The translations under genes and the position numbers were made by a program. 64,000 nt of DNA, taken from Nymphaea colorata. Lineage: Eukaryota; Streptophyta; Magnoliopsida; Nymphaeales; Nymphaeaceae. The notes beneath the pieces are model-generated. The model searched no databases. It was not told where the DNA came from and saw only the letters and a program-made list of their open reading frames with translations. Position 1 is the stretch's first letter. Every line of letters starts with the position of its first letter. The stretch covers positions 2,196,001 to 2,260,000 of the forward strand of contig NC_045147.1 of NCBI RefSeq assembly GCF_008831285.2, written 5' to 3'. This document shows, piece after piece, positions 22,661-33,432 of this stretch.

Positions 22661-23100
22661 TGAAACGATAAAGGGCTATAAGCAGCAATCACCTAAAATG
22701 AAAATTATGTCAGATCCTCAATCAACAGTAAGGGGATACGATCAGCAAACGAACAGAATGAAGATTACGCCAGCCAGCCTGCAGATCACGTCAATTACTA
22801 AAGAATATGATGATAAAGGAAAGCAAGCTATGGTTACAAATAAGGATCACGATCAAGGAGAGCAACAATCCAACAAGGAAAGTTAATCCCAAACTGTCAC
22901 CAGCATCAAACGATTATGTACAGCTCATAAGAACAATTATGTAACCTCCCCTAAAATCAAGGAGAAGATTGATGTGTAACATTATAAATAGTTGAAAGAA
23001 CCTCTCCATCAACACACGGTGGAAGAGCCTCTCTAGTGGACGTAGGTGTGCTTCACCGAACCACGTAACAACTTGTCTCTTGTTTCTCTCTTTCACAACA
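22661..23100 (+). repeat. Copia-3 3' LTR (about 440 bp)
   Basis: It starts TGAAACGATAAAGGGC after the purine tract and probably ends at CACAACA near 23100, keeping the TG...CA form. A TATA box TATAAATA (22983-22990) about 320 bases in marks the likely transcription start region. There is no second LTR to confirm the end. Confidence 0.65.
22983..22990 (+). promoter_or_regulatory. TATA box in the Copia-3 LTR
   Basis: TATAAATA in the position expected for the U3/R promoter of the LTR. Confidence 0.6.
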
Positions 23101-24350
23101 ATGACACTAATCTCTCTTCCAAATTCACTAGAAAATGAGTACTTGGATTGAATATCGACATGGGCGGTAACAAAATTAATCAGCTTCTTGTTTCTAAGTG
23201 CCCAATAGAAATAGCTAGTGAAACCATCTCGTGTCTTTTCCATTGAAACTAATAAAGACTTCAAATTCCCTCGCATCGTCTCTTGATGACAGTTCTGCTG
23301 AAGAAGATTTAGACAGTTGTGGCTGATCACAATCATCTTGCTTAGAGAAAGCAGCTCTTTTGGGATTTCCTCTTCTTACAACAAAGATGAGAACAGAATA
23401 CCACTGTGGCAGTGGCGAATTTGGCGATGCTGATGAGTCCTAAACGCAACTCCATTTAGTTCGGTGTGAACGCCTGGGTGTGCTGGCTTGAAATAATGAA
23501 TCAATCATTCTCCCCATAGTTTCAGTAGGAGAACCAAATGACAAGGATGGGCTCTAATGGTTAATGTCTTATTGAAAGTCAAATCAAATAACTTATGAAA
23601 GGCTGGTTGCAACAAGTAGGAATCATGAAAGATGAAACAATTGCTTCCCATATGGTGCCATGATAAGTTCTGTTTACCACTTCAGAAGGTATAATTAATT
23701 ATTCTGCGTATATTAAGTTTTCTTAATATATTATGTGCCTAGGATTTCTATATATAGATAATTTGAAGAATTCCCATCTTATTGTTCTTTCTCTGTTGTG
23801 CCTAAGAGCAACTCATTTTTCCTTCTTCTCTTCGGTACCTTGCCCACTTTTTGCCCACTTTGGTTGGAGTCTTGTTCTACAGGACTGTGCTTTGTTTGCT
23901 TCTGTCTCCTTTGCTAATTTTCCATGGGTACTGGTTTCATAGGATCATTGGGTCCAGTTCAAAGGCAGAGAAAGATGTGTATAAGTGTAACAACATCAGT
24001 ACAATGGACACCTTTTGGAGGGATAGACATGGGTAGACTTAGTTTACCTCTCGATCACATAGATCACCACTGTGGTTTATGGTGACTATGCATTTAGTAC
24101 CTTGAAGGGTAGGTTGTTTGCAGTAGCGTGGTTGTTGTGAGCATATTAGCAGTAACTGAGGCCTTTTTATATTTGTGGCTTAGCTTAGGATAGACAAAAG
24201 GAACAGGACAATTGCAAAGTTGGTGCTACAGAGGGACATGACACCAAGTGATCTGCTTGCTACAAACCTGGACAAGAATAGCTTCATCAAGTACCAAACT
24301 TTTCTGTTTTACTCATATGGAGCGCTTTGCTTACATATGTCTACAGTTTC
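23101..24350. other. Unassigned DNA between Copia-3 and Copia-4
   Basis: No domain or repeat recognised. Short frames here are without motifs. Confidence 0.5.
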
Positions 24351-24690
24351 TGAAGAAAACTCAAGAGATGAGGGAAAAGAACCTCTTTCCACACATTGAA
24401 CGTGTGGGCTCGTGTCAATTTATATTAACAATCATTCGTAGGTAACAAGTGTATATTATGGTAACAAGGATATACTTGTTGTATATACATTCAAGAGTAT
24501 AAATTGGAAATGCTTCAATCTGGAAAGATTGTCATGTAACTGCAGACGTTGTGTATGTGTGTTTACATTTTGAGATGGTTGTTGATCTGGAGCTAGCGTT
24601 TCATTCTCATCAACAGCTGGATGATTTGCAACGGCTAAACAGCAGGTCTTTATAGATTTAGCATCAACGGCTGGATATTCAGTCTTAACA
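24351..24690 (-). repeat. Copia-4 3' LTR (340 bp)
   Basis: On the minus strand it starts TGTTAAGACTGAATATCC at 24690 and ends GTTTTCTTCA at 24351. It is a near-copy of 29937-30281. Confidence 0.93.
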
Positions 24691-24701
24691 CGCCCCCTCA
24701 A
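24691..24701 (-). promoter_or_regulatory. Copia-4 polypurine tract
   Basis: The minus strand reads TTGAGGGGGCG directly before the LTR start TGTTAAGAC. The outer copia tail at 30282-30292 has the same sequence. Confidence 0.85.
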
Positions 24702-26444
24702 TTTGAGCGTGTAATCAACTACGTTCAAATTGTTTGTAAATTGATGATGTAGAGTGACATTCAATGGTTTTGTTAAACCATCAGCAACTTGTTCATTTGA
24801 TCGTATGAATTGAACCTTGATATGACCTTTGTTGACATTATCTCGAATGAAGTGAAAATCGATTTCAACATGTTTGGTACGAGTATGAAAAATTAGATTG
24901 GTTGCCAAATAAAGTGCCCCAATGTTATCGCACCAAAGTATGGGGGTTGTGGTTGGTTTGAAGCCGAATTCTTGTAGTAAGGACTGATCCCAAAGTAATT
25001 TTGCAATGCCTCCTGCAAGAGACTTATATTCAGCCTTGGTGCTAGATAGTGCTACAGTCCGTTGTTTTCTTGAGAACCATGAGATGACATTTCCTCCAAG
25101 GAATATCACGCGTCCAACGGTCGACTTCCGGTCATCTAAACAACCTCCCCAGTCGGCGTCAGCATAGTTTTGAAGAGTGAGTGGATATGTGGTTGATTTG
25201 AAACACAAGCCATAGTTGAGAGTACCTTGAACATATCGCAGGATTCTTTTGACTGTTTTCCAGTGATCAATGGTAGGCCGATGCATGTATTGGCATACTT
25301 TGTTGACTGAAAATGAAAGATCCGGTCTGGTGAAGTAGGCATATTGAAGTGCACCGACAACACTTCGGTAGAATGTATCATTGTCATACGGGATTCCATC
25401 ATTGTGCAGCTTGTGGGTGGTGCTCATAGGTGTAGTCGATGCCTTGGCCTTTTCCATGTGGGTTTGTTTAAGAATATTGAGAAGATAATTCCTTTGACTG
25501 AGATAAATACAATCATCTTGATAGAGAACCTCAATGCCTAAGAAGTATGTCAGCCAACCCATATCTTTGATGGAAAAGTGTTGTTTGAGCTCTTGAATTA
25601 CCCTTGACGTGGCCTCAGTAGATGGTCCAGTTACCAATATGTCATCAATGTAGACAAGAACAAATGCTTGGCAGCCTTTAGAAATGAATAGAGAGGGATC
25701 CAAGTTGGAAATCTGAAATCCCAGATTTTGGAGAAAGTTACTGAGGCGCATGTACCAGGCACGTGGTGCTTGTTTCACACCATATAGGGCCTTCATAAGA
25801 TGACACACATGATTGGGTCTCTTGGGGTCTTCATAGCCTTTAGGCTGCAACATATAAACCTACTCTATGAGAATGCCATTCAAGAAGACATTATCAAAGT
25901 CGAGCTAGCGAATGTCCCATTGGAATTGTGCTGCCAAGGAGATAAGCATGCGTACAGAGGTTGGTTTAATGTCAGGGCTAAATGTCTCATTGAAAACAAT
26001 ACCAGCTTCTTGAAGATAGCCTTTGGCCACGAGCCTAGCTTTATGTCTAGCAACAGTGCCGTCGGGATTATATTTCAGCTTGTAAACCCACTTGGATTCA
26101 ATAACATGAAAATGAACTTGTCAAGGTACTAATTCCCATGTGTGATTTTGCTGCAAAGCACAAAATTCAGCATCTATAGCACGTCGCCAAGTAGTAGATT
26201 GAGAAGCATCCGTATAATTAGCAGGTTCATAATGATTTTTGATGGTTTGGGATTGAATGGTGACATAGGTTTTCGGATTGAGATGGCCTGTCATCAACCC
26301 GGTGATCATGGGGTGTGTGTGAGAAGGTAAAGGAGTGGATGGTATAGTGGGTTGCAAGGTGGGGGAGCTCGAGGATGGTTGTTCGCTGGTGGAGGTTGAA
26401 GGGATGATGGTTGTATTAGATGGAGCAGTGGTCGGTGGTAACAA
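24691..26444 (-). pseudogene. Copia-4 pol, RT and RNase H part, nearly open
   Basis: The frame 26444-26121 carries the linker to RT, ending ATWRRAIDAEFCALQQNHTWELVP-type sequence. After a disturbed stretch, the frame from 25853 is open through the rest of RT and RNase H. Visible are KALYGVKQAPRAWY, the catalytic [73 protein letters not shown], and KHVEIDFHFIRDNV. The reading frame runs on through the polypurine tract (LKLRGRVK) into the LTR, stopping at 24456, so the natural stop has been lost or lies in the LTR. The 25854-26120 interval has stops, for example DIR-stop-LDFDN, so the enzyme would be incomplete. Confidence 0.9.
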
Positions 26445-26594
26445 ATGAAAAGGACGTAGGTGAGGTGAAGTGAGTTCTAACGGGTAGTTAATGCTTGGAA
26501 CAGATGTTTCACAGGGATTAAGCCGTTCAGTTGCTGTGATGGGACCAGTTGATGGTGGTGGTGAGGAAGTGAGGATGGTATCATTTTGGTTTGG

Positions 26595-28163
26595 TCATTG
26601 AGTGATGCTAGGCTGATTTTGGTTTTGGTGCCCTAGGTTCATGGGAAAAGATTGCCATAAATTGATGTTGGTAGGGCTATGACTGATGTCCATCTCTAAT
26701 CCTTGGAAGCCAAGTTTGCTTTCATCGAAGAAAACATGTAGACTGATACAAATCTTCCTCTCTTTGGGATCAAAGCATATATACCCCTTGTGTTTGACAC
26801 CATACCCAATTAAAACACGCGCCTTAGTTTTGGGTTCTAACTTATCTCGAGGATAAACTGTTAACACAGGATAACATGTAGCTCCAAAAATTTGAAATAG
26901 AGGGTAGTCTGGTCAGTATTTGAACAAGATTCCATATGGTGTCTGTTGACTACCATGTTTCCTTGGAAGTTGATTTATAATGAACACTACTATTCGCTCG
27001 AGGATAAACTGTTAACACAAGATAACATGTAGCTCCAAAAATTTGAAATAGAGGGTAGTCTGGTCAGTATTTGAACAAGATTCCATATGGTGTCTGTTGA
27101 CTACCATGTTTCCTTGGAAGTTGATTTATAATGAACACTACTATTCGGAAAGCATCTACCCAAAACCGAGATGGCATCTTGGACCTGTTAAGCATACAAA
27201 GTCTCATTTCCACAACATGTCTATGTTTCCTTTCAACTAATCCATTTTGTTCGAGTGTGTGTGGGTAGGAAAATTGATGAAAGATACCATGTTTGGTTAG
27301 AAAGGATTCAAATTGGGTACTAATGAATTCTCCTCCACTATCCGATTGGAGAATTTTAACTTTTTCTTGCAGCTGGTTCTCAACAATAGATTTGAAGTCG
27401 ACAAACATTTTGAACACATTTGACTTATATTTGAGAGGAAACAACCAAACAAAACGAGAGTAATCGTCTACCAAAAGCAAATAATAACTAAACTTTTCTC
27501 TTGACTCACATGGAGATGGACCCCAGACATCAACATGGAGTAGCTATAGAGGACGAGTTCACTTGTGCAAGGCTGGTTTGAAAGGCAACTTGTGAGCTTT
27601 TCCATCAGGGCATCCTTCACAAACTCCATCTTTTTTATATGAAAAATGAATCAATCCTTTTGAGCACTGAATTCCAATTGATCTTTTGTTTGCATGACTC
27701 AGTTGTTGGTGCCATATGTCAAATGACGCAGGTCGCTGGCTTTTGTCAGCTAATAACACTTCCTTTCTTGGTGGCTTAATCTCATATAGTCATGTTAGCG
27801 TCCTCGACCCTTGAGCCAACACCTCGCCTGTTCGAAGATCCTTCACATAGAATCCAAACGGAGTGAACTAAAAAATGTAGTTGTTTGCTAATGTAAATTG
27901 ACTTACTGATAGCAAGTTTTTGGTAATATGCGGTGCATGAAGAACTCAACTGAGTTTAAGATCTCGCTCATTAGATTGAATCACCATATTTCCAATATGA
28001 GAAACTGGAATAGAAGTGCCATTGCCTACAATTATACCTTCGCCTCTTTGGTAGATTTTTTTCGGTCATATGGGAATCATCCATGGTGACATGATTTGTT
28101 GCTCCGGTGTCGGGGTATCATGCTTCATCTTTGACTTCTTCAAGCATCATGGCAAAAAATGCT
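26595..28163 (-). pseudogene. Copia-4 pol, protease and integrase part
   Basis: The protease shows YPDTGATNHVTMDDS near 28110, keeping the catalytic DTGA. The pre-integrase block FDIWHQQLSHAN with the zinc-type CEGCPDGKAHKLPF lies at 27759-27559. The integrase core (27480-27064) has LLVDDYSRFVWLF, LQSDSGGEFIS and LEQNGLVERKHRH, so all three acidic residues are present. Just downstream an exact 151-bp direct duplication (26846-26996 and 26997-27147) repeats part of the integrase and shifts the frame. The integrase C-terminal part (RVLIGYGVKHKGYICFDP and HVFFDESKLGF) reads in 26867-26595. Confidence 0.88.
26846..27147 (-). repeat. 151-bp exact tandem duplication in the Copia-4 integrase
   Basis: Units 26846-26996 and 26997-27147 are nearly identical and differ at about one base. 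The length is not a multiple of 3, so the duplication shifts the frame. Confidence 0.95.
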
Positions 28164-29036
28164 TTAGGAATATCCCAGCAATTCCTTGCAGTGTACAGTA
28201 TTGACATTCAACACTTGATTTTGTTTTGCTTTGTCCAGCATTATCGGCATTAGGAGGATAATTTTGGATTGGTCGTCCTTGATTCTAAAAACGTTCAGCA
28301 TTCGGAGGATAATTTTGGACTGGTCGTCCTTGGTTTTGAAAACGACCTCCTCTTCTTCCATGATAAGTATTTTCCCTCGTCCCTTGTAGGTCATAAAAGC
28401 AACTTGTGTATTGTCAGATGTAGAGGATACAAACCTTTTTGACTTGAGAATTTGGGTCTTCTTTTCTTGGTTCAACAACAAATCATATAAACCATTGAAA
28501 GTGACCTTTTCAATGGTGGCGCTGGTGGTTACAAATGTGACTAGGCTCTCATAGTCCTCTGGAAGTCCATTCAACGTAATCTAGATTAAATCTGGTGTTG
28601 ATATTGGATGACCAGCATTGGCGAGAGTATTGGCAAGAGATTTCACATGGTCCGAGTAAGAGACCATGTCACTGCCATCCTTTTTGATAAAGTTCAGCTC
28701 CTTCTTTAGCATCATGATACAGAGGAGTGTGCATGCCATAAGATATTTCCAATTCAACCCACACTTCGTGAGTAGTCTCAACATGAAGAATTTGTCCAAG
28801 CATTTGTTCGAAAACTGTTGCCATTATCCAGCTTAATGCTAGCTGATCTTACGCTGGATTTTCTTGAACTTGGTTTGCTGCTTCAATGTATTGTGATGAG
28901 GCAGTGATCCATCGACGTATTTCATGAGTCCTTGGGAGTGCATTACCATTTGGATCTGACCTCACCAGAGAAGATAGTTGTCTTTGTTCAGTTTGATAGA
29001 CACTAAGCTAGAGGCGGCAGCTGTTGGAGAGGCCAT
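28164..29036 (-). pseudogene. Copia-4 gag, broken
   Basis: The chosen start is ATG at 29036 (context CCATGG), giving MASPTAAASSLVSIKLNKDNYLLW, here named as the KLNKDNYLLW gag block, followed at once by a TGA where an Arg is usual. Later blocks are ELEISYGMHTPLCIMMLKKEL, NGLPEDYESLVTF and GLYDLLLNQEKK, all of the UBN2 gag type. A 51-bp in-frame duplication at 28249-28350 repeats an RIKDDQSKIIL unit. The region near 28190 corresponds to the zinc knuckle but is degenerate. Confidence 0.85.
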
Positions 29037-29923
29037 GGATAAATAAGAAAAAATTGCAGGCGTTTCCTGACTTGCAACAAAGTGGCAAATTGTTGTTTGG
29101 CGTCTCAGGCAAAACTTCACTGTTTCGAGCAGAGTAATAGCCGATCAATCTAGCTTTCGAAAAATAGGGGATTCACCGTTTTGAGCAGAGTAATAGCCAA
29201 AGAAAACGGAGTATACATCTGCTGGAAACAGTTCACGAAATCTGTCAGGCGGTGTCAGCTCCAGTGACGGAAGAGGTTGAGAAATAGCTTGTTGGAATCA
29301 TCTTCTCTTGAGGAATCTCCCTGCAAAATTTCAGAATTTTTGGAGCAGGCATTGAGGAGATATGAATTTTTGAAGTGTCGCCTGTCTTGTAAAGCAGACA
29401 AGGATTCTCAAAACAGAGCCGAATAAATCGGGCCGGCGCTGGCAGCTCTGGTGATAGATGAGGTCGAACAATAGCTCATTGGAATCATCTTCTCCGGAGG
29501 AATCTCCCTACAAAATTTCAGGATTTTTGGAGCAGACACTGAGGAGATATGAATTTTTGAAGTGTTGCCTGTCCTGACAGGGATTCTCGGAACAAAGTCG
29601 AACCAGCTTAACTTCAAGGGAACCACCAGAGACTTATGGAAGTCCCAACTCTATAACAAAAGAAGAAATATGGGCTGGTAATCTTCTGCTGATAGTTGCA
29701 GAAGCTCTAGATGTGCTGCGACAATCTCCAGACACCTAGATAGAGGAGGAGCTTCTGCTCGATAAGCTGTGACTGATTTTGACCATGCCGGTGGATAATA
29801 GGACAGTCGGTTTTGCATCCGTTCAGCAACTCTGAACACGTCTTTAGCAGAGCTGCAGCAGTATGACAAAATGAACCAATTTAGGTATGAGCCAGATGAA
29901 ATCACAAGCTCCCTTAGAGAGAT
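29037..29923 (-). other. Copia-4 leader between primer site and gag
   Basis: About 890 bases of untranslated leader, long for a copia element. Two related segments (about 29280-29400 and 29470-29600) share GGAATCATCTTCTC, CAAAATTTCAG and GGATTCTC and are about 190 bases apart, so the leader carries an old internal duplication. No domain is visible. Confidence 0.6.
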
Positions 29924-29936
29924 GGCTCTGATACCA
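29924..29936 (-). promoter_or_regulatory. Copia-4 primer binding site (initiator Met tRNA)
   Basis: The minus strand reads TGGTATCAGAGCC directly after the 5' LTR end GTTTTCTTCA. Confidence 0.93.
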
Positions 29937-30281
29937 TGAAGAAAACTCAAGAGATGAGGGAAAAGAACCTCTTTCCACACATTGAACGTGTGGGGCTCGT
30001 GTCAATTTATATTAACAGTCATTCGTAGGTTACAAGTGTATATTATGGTAACAAGGATATACTTGCTGTATATACATTCAAGAGTATAAATTGGAAATGA
30101 TTCAATCTGGAAAGATTGTCATGTAACTGCAGACGTTGTGAATGTGTGTTTACATTTTGAGAAGGCTGGCTGTTGATTTGGAGCTGGCGTTTCATTCTCG
30201 TTAACAGCTAGATGATTTGCAACGGCTGAATAGCATGTCTTTACATGTTTAGCATCAACGGCTGGATATTCAGTCTTAACA
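29937..30281 (-). repeat. Copia-4 5' LTR (345 bp), shared with an outer copia tail
   Basis: It matches 24351-24690. On its outer side lies not host DNA but another copy of the copia RNase H end and purine tract, as expected if LTR recombination produced a tandem array. Confidence 0.92.
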
Positions 30282-30503
30282 CGCCCCCTCAATTTGAGCG
30301 TGTAATTAACTACGATCAAATTGTTTGTAATTTGATGATGTAGAGTGACATTCAATGGTTTTGTTAAACCATCAACAACTTGTTCATTTGATCGTATGAA
30401 TTGAACCTTGATATGACCTTTGTTGACATGATCTTGAATGAAGTGGAAATCGATTTCAACATGTTTGGTACGAGCATGAAAAATTGGATTGGTTGCCAAA
30501 CAT
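30282..30503 (-). pseudogene. Tail of a second Copia-4-like element (RNase H end)
   Basis: The frame reads TNPIFHARTKHVEIDFHFIQ, then GHIKVQFIRSNEQVVDGLTKPLN and ending LKLRGRVK at the purine tract, equivalent to 24702-24910 of Copia-4. It stops abruptly near 30503, beyond which the sequence is not copia. The reading runs on into the LTR as in Copia-4. Confidence 0.88.
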
Positions 30504-31740
30504 GCCTGTGTGTGCTTCATGGTTGCTGAACAATAACTTGAAAATCATCCATCCACACATCTCTGATTAGTCATAAGTCTGATCTGAATACCATTTTCTC
30601 TCCTCCTGGTTTAAGTATATGAATGAGAATGATTAGAATAATGCTTCCAACTTGTTGGAAGTGACTTGATATCCTTTGCAGGCCACATCCTTTCTTTTCT
30701 CAGTAACTGGGAAAGTACATCGATGTTCTAGTATCAGATGGTAAAATCAATCAGCCTCAGACGTGTTTGACGGAAAGCATTTAATCTGCCAACCTTGGAG
30801 GATGCGCAGCTTTGATCTTATAGCAAGAAATACAGACCCTGCGAATTTGAACTTCTGGCCTTTAAGTTGAAAGTTTAGGACCGTCACTTTGTGCAGAGAT
30901 CAAAGGATCTACGTGTGTTTTTTTTCAATGTTCTAGTAATCCGTGAAGATGTTTTAAATCAATGTGGTGCTATTTCAAGATTTATCTATATAAATATTAT
31001 TAGATAGAACTGATAAAAAAATAGAGAATATACTATGATTCCAATGATTGACACCTTCATCTAGCGCTTTCAATCTTTTCTTCTAAGATTGAGAAGATCA
31101 TGGAAAGTTAGTCTGATCCTCCTCTTGGTTCCCCTGCCTTGGACCAGGAATCTGTTCTTTGAAAGGAAAGTTGTTGTTCATTCAGGTAAAAATACATTTA
31201 ACAAGGCAGTTGTTGGTGAAATTAGCTTACTGTCATACTTTTTAAGGTTACATACTTTAAGTGCAGAATTCAATGGTCAAGGCTGTGTCTCTTGCCATAG
31301 CGGAGTACTGTCATTGTGAGTGTTTTTCTCCCAATCATGGCTTCACCCCTTTTCATTATCTATAGTTGCTAAAAAATTATGGTATTCCCTGATATTTAGT
31401 GCCCATGGCATTTTATTGCAGAGTTAATCTACTTGCTTATAGCCATCATAACATTTTTTGGGGGAACATAGATTCTTGTCATTAGTTCATTATAGGTGCA
31501 GCTATAGTCTAAGTTGCAGAATATCTGACATCTCTTCCACTCTTTTTATCTCTTCTGCAGGTGATTATGAATACATTGACATTCAACATTCTGCCAATAG
31601 GGAGATGGCCTTCAACATTCAGACATCACAGGAGGGCTTCATGATCCATGCGCTTGGTGAAGTGCTCAATGTTTGATGATTTCATCCGTGCCTATGTCTG
31701 TTCAATTGTTTCTCTTTTCATTATTTGATTCGACTCTAGA
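30504..31740. other. Unassigned DNA, possibly an eroded intron-containing gene
   Basis: Several T-rich, AG-ended stretches resemble splice acceptors (for example CCTTTGCAG near 30690 and TCTTCTGCAG ending 31560). Small frames near 30730 (VLVSDGKINQPQTCLT) and 31100-31185 look protein-like. No family is recognised. Confidence 0.35.
31561..31676 (+). CDS. Candidate terminal exon of an unknown gene
   Basis: A strong acceptor (pyrimidine-rich, TCTTCTGCAG, ending 31560) is followed by an open frame reading DYEYIDIQHSANREM, then AFNIQTSQEGF and MIHALGEVLNV, with a double stop TGATGA region from 31674. I do not recognise the family. The frame is only about 38 codons, no upstream exon could be joined with confidence, and a Pack-TIR-like element starts 64 bases later. 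It could be a real last exon, a fragment, or chance. Confidence 0.25.
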
Positions 31741-32138
31741 GGCCACCTTTGATTGCCAGGGGAAATACTGTGCAGCGGATGAAAAAAGAAAAAAATGTAC
31801 GACTTTTCTCGGTGTTATTAAACACCGGTAACTTTACCGCGGTAAATAATGAAATCGAAGGTAAATTTCCCCCGAAAAAAAGTCGGACCCTGGAGGGTCT
31901 GACTTTTTTTCGAGGGAAATTTACCCTCGCATAAAATTTTTGCCCGTTAGGGCTTCTTCTCGCTCGCCCCGACCACCTCGCGAGCTTTCCCTCCCCTGCT
32001 ACCGCTTCCCTGTCACTCCCTATTATTCTCTCTTCTTCGTCCTCGCTTCCTCTTCCTCTCTCCCCGAGCTTTTCTTCTCTTCTCACCATGATTTCCTATT
32101 TCTCATTCTCCCCCATGACGACCCCCCTTTTCCTGCAG

Positions 32139-32190
32139 GTGTTGAAGAAGATTCGACCGAGGATAGGAACAACCAGCATCGGGGTTGCTG
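32139..32190 (+). pseudogene. Splice-bounded exon-like segment inside T1
   Basis: TTTTCCTGCAG precedes and GTGAGTTTTC follows a 52-base segment, with CT-rich 5'-UTR-like sequence upstream (31940-32090) and a CT-rich intron-like stretch downstream. This looks like a piece of a host gene (UTR, small exon, introns) copied into the element. One frame reads VLKKIRPRIGTTSIGVAG. The source gene is not recognised. Confidence 0.4.
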
Positions 32191-32585
32191 GTGAGTTTTC
32201 TTCTTCCTTTCTCTCTTTCTTTCTCTCTCTCTCTCATCCAGCATCTAGGGTTTTAATCGATGCCTTTTTTTCCTCCTAAAAAGGGAGATGGGTTTGCTTC
32301 AAAAGAAGGGAGGCACATCCTTCTGCAGTGTGCGGCAGGTTGCCTCCTGCTCATAGCTCTCTGTGATAGTGGCGGAGCAGCTTGTGTGCCTACTTGAACT
32401 GAAGCCATCGCCAGTAGAGAGATTTAAAAGAAAGCTGCCTCTGCCTCCGTCCGCTTTGCTACTTAGGTGGAAAATTCATTCCTCTTGGCAGATGTCTCTC
32501 CCTGATCTCCTTTTCTTTCTTGTTTGCTTACTTATTTCTCAGAAGGAGGCTGTTTTCTCTGGTATCCTGACATATCTCTGGTATT

Positions 32586-32625
32586 ATGCATTGATGATAT
32601 GAGATATGCATTGATGATATGAGAT
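32586..32625 (+). repeat. 20-bp tandem duplication
   Basis: The unit ATGCATTGATGATATGAGAT occurs twice in a row. Confidence 0.92.
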
Positions 32626-32879
32626 ACTTACATTGACATATTTGCTCTTCCATATGTATGTCTGTGTCTGTTCGTGTCTCCAGTGAATGTCTCAACAGGA
32701 AAAAGAAAAATTTACCTTCATGTCAGTTTACCGTGGATTTTTTCCCCTGAAAAAATTCTCCCTCAAAAAAATCCTGGCCATCAAACGTGGTAGTTGATCA
32801 GGAGGTTGATGGAAAAAAAAAATCCTTTTTCTTCAATTTCTATATGAAAACCTCTCTCCCTCTAGATGTGTGTATGCAT

Positions 32880-33170
32880 ATAATTATAGGAATGGTCAGA
32901 ATACAGTTCCTAAAAGTGATTGCATGAAGTAATAGGAACGACCAGGGTGACCGTTCCTACATGCATATTAAAATCTAATTGAAAATTTAACTTTGAGAAA
33001 CACATAAAAAAACGGGCCTAATGAGTACCTAAATGTAATTAGGAAGGCCATGTTTAGGAACACATTAGGAATGACTGACCATTCCTAATTAATTTCAGGA
33101 ACGGTCTATATTTTAGGAATAGTTTCCGGCTGTTCCTAAAAGTGTTATTCCTAAGCGGGTTTTGACTTTA
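32880..33170. repeat. Cluster of short GGAACGGTC-type inverted repeats
   Basis: Several copies of AGGAACGACC/GGTCGTTCC-like words in both orientations, such as GGAACGACC with GACCGTTCC near 32936-32966, and GGAATG with CATTCC near 33067-33090. Such arrays are seen in subterminal regions of some plant DNA transposons. No ends or target duplication are visible. Confidence 0.4.
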
Positions 33171-33348
33171 CAAGACAACATGCTTTTATCAGATAGACAT
33201 TTGCCGTTTAGGATTTGGGCCCATAGGCAATCAGACGACCAGACTTTAAGCATGATATGAATCATCACAGCCTTATTGACTTCCTTTAGGCTGCGTTTGA
33301 TTGCAAGGAAGAATTTAACGTGGTAAATTTACCACGATAAATTTTTTT

Positions 33349-33432
33349 GAAAAAAAATATAAGATGAAATTTAACCCTCTTTCGATTTGAGAAAAAAAAT
33401 ATAAGATGAAATTTAACCCTCTTTCGATTTGA
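33349..33432 (+). repeat. 42-bp tandem duplication in T2
   Basis: Units 33349-33390 and 33391-33432 are identical by eye. Confidence 0.92.

Larger units (their letters stand above)
20530..23100 (+). mobile_element. Copia-3: 5'-truncated Ty1/copia element
   Basis: It retains the integrase C-terminal end, RT, RNase H, a polypurine tract and one LTR. The 5' LTR, gag, protease and most of the integrase are missing. The truncated end abuts the ARF exon fragment with no LTR or target repeat at the junction, so the join came from deletion or recombination rather than simple insertion. Confidence 0.8.
24351..30281 (-). mobile_element. Copia-4: full-length Ty1/copia element, minus strand
   Basis: Two LTRs (29937-30281 as 5' and 24351-24690 as 3') of 345 and 340 bp in TG...CA form enclose, on the minus strand, the primer site, gag, protease, integrase, RT, RNase H and a polypurine tract. 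The LTRs differ at roughly 16-17 positions by eye plus small indels, near 5 percent. The RT-RNase H frame is open for over 400 codons, making this the best preserved element in the window. A further copia tail lies outside the 5' LTR. Confidence 0.93.
31741..32792. mobile_element. TIR element T1: Harbinger-like, carrying a gene fragment
   Basis: The left end (GGCCACCTTTGATTGCCAGG, 31741 onward) and the right end (minus strand CCACGTTTGATGGCCAGG from 32790) are inverted repeats and resemble the ends of T2 (33289-34555). Near the left end lie TTTACCGCGGTAAA and a hairpin of AAAAAAAGTC with GACTTTTTT (about 31875-31912). T2 has an equivalent hairpin. The interior is GC- and CT-rich, with an apparent exon at 32139-32190. 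No transposase is present. No clear target duplication was found at this copy, so its assignment leans on T2. Confidence 0.55.

Noticed and set aside
31261-31319. CVSCH motif suggesting a heme-binding cytochrome
   Set aside because: A five-residue match in a short frame without other cytochrome features; chance.
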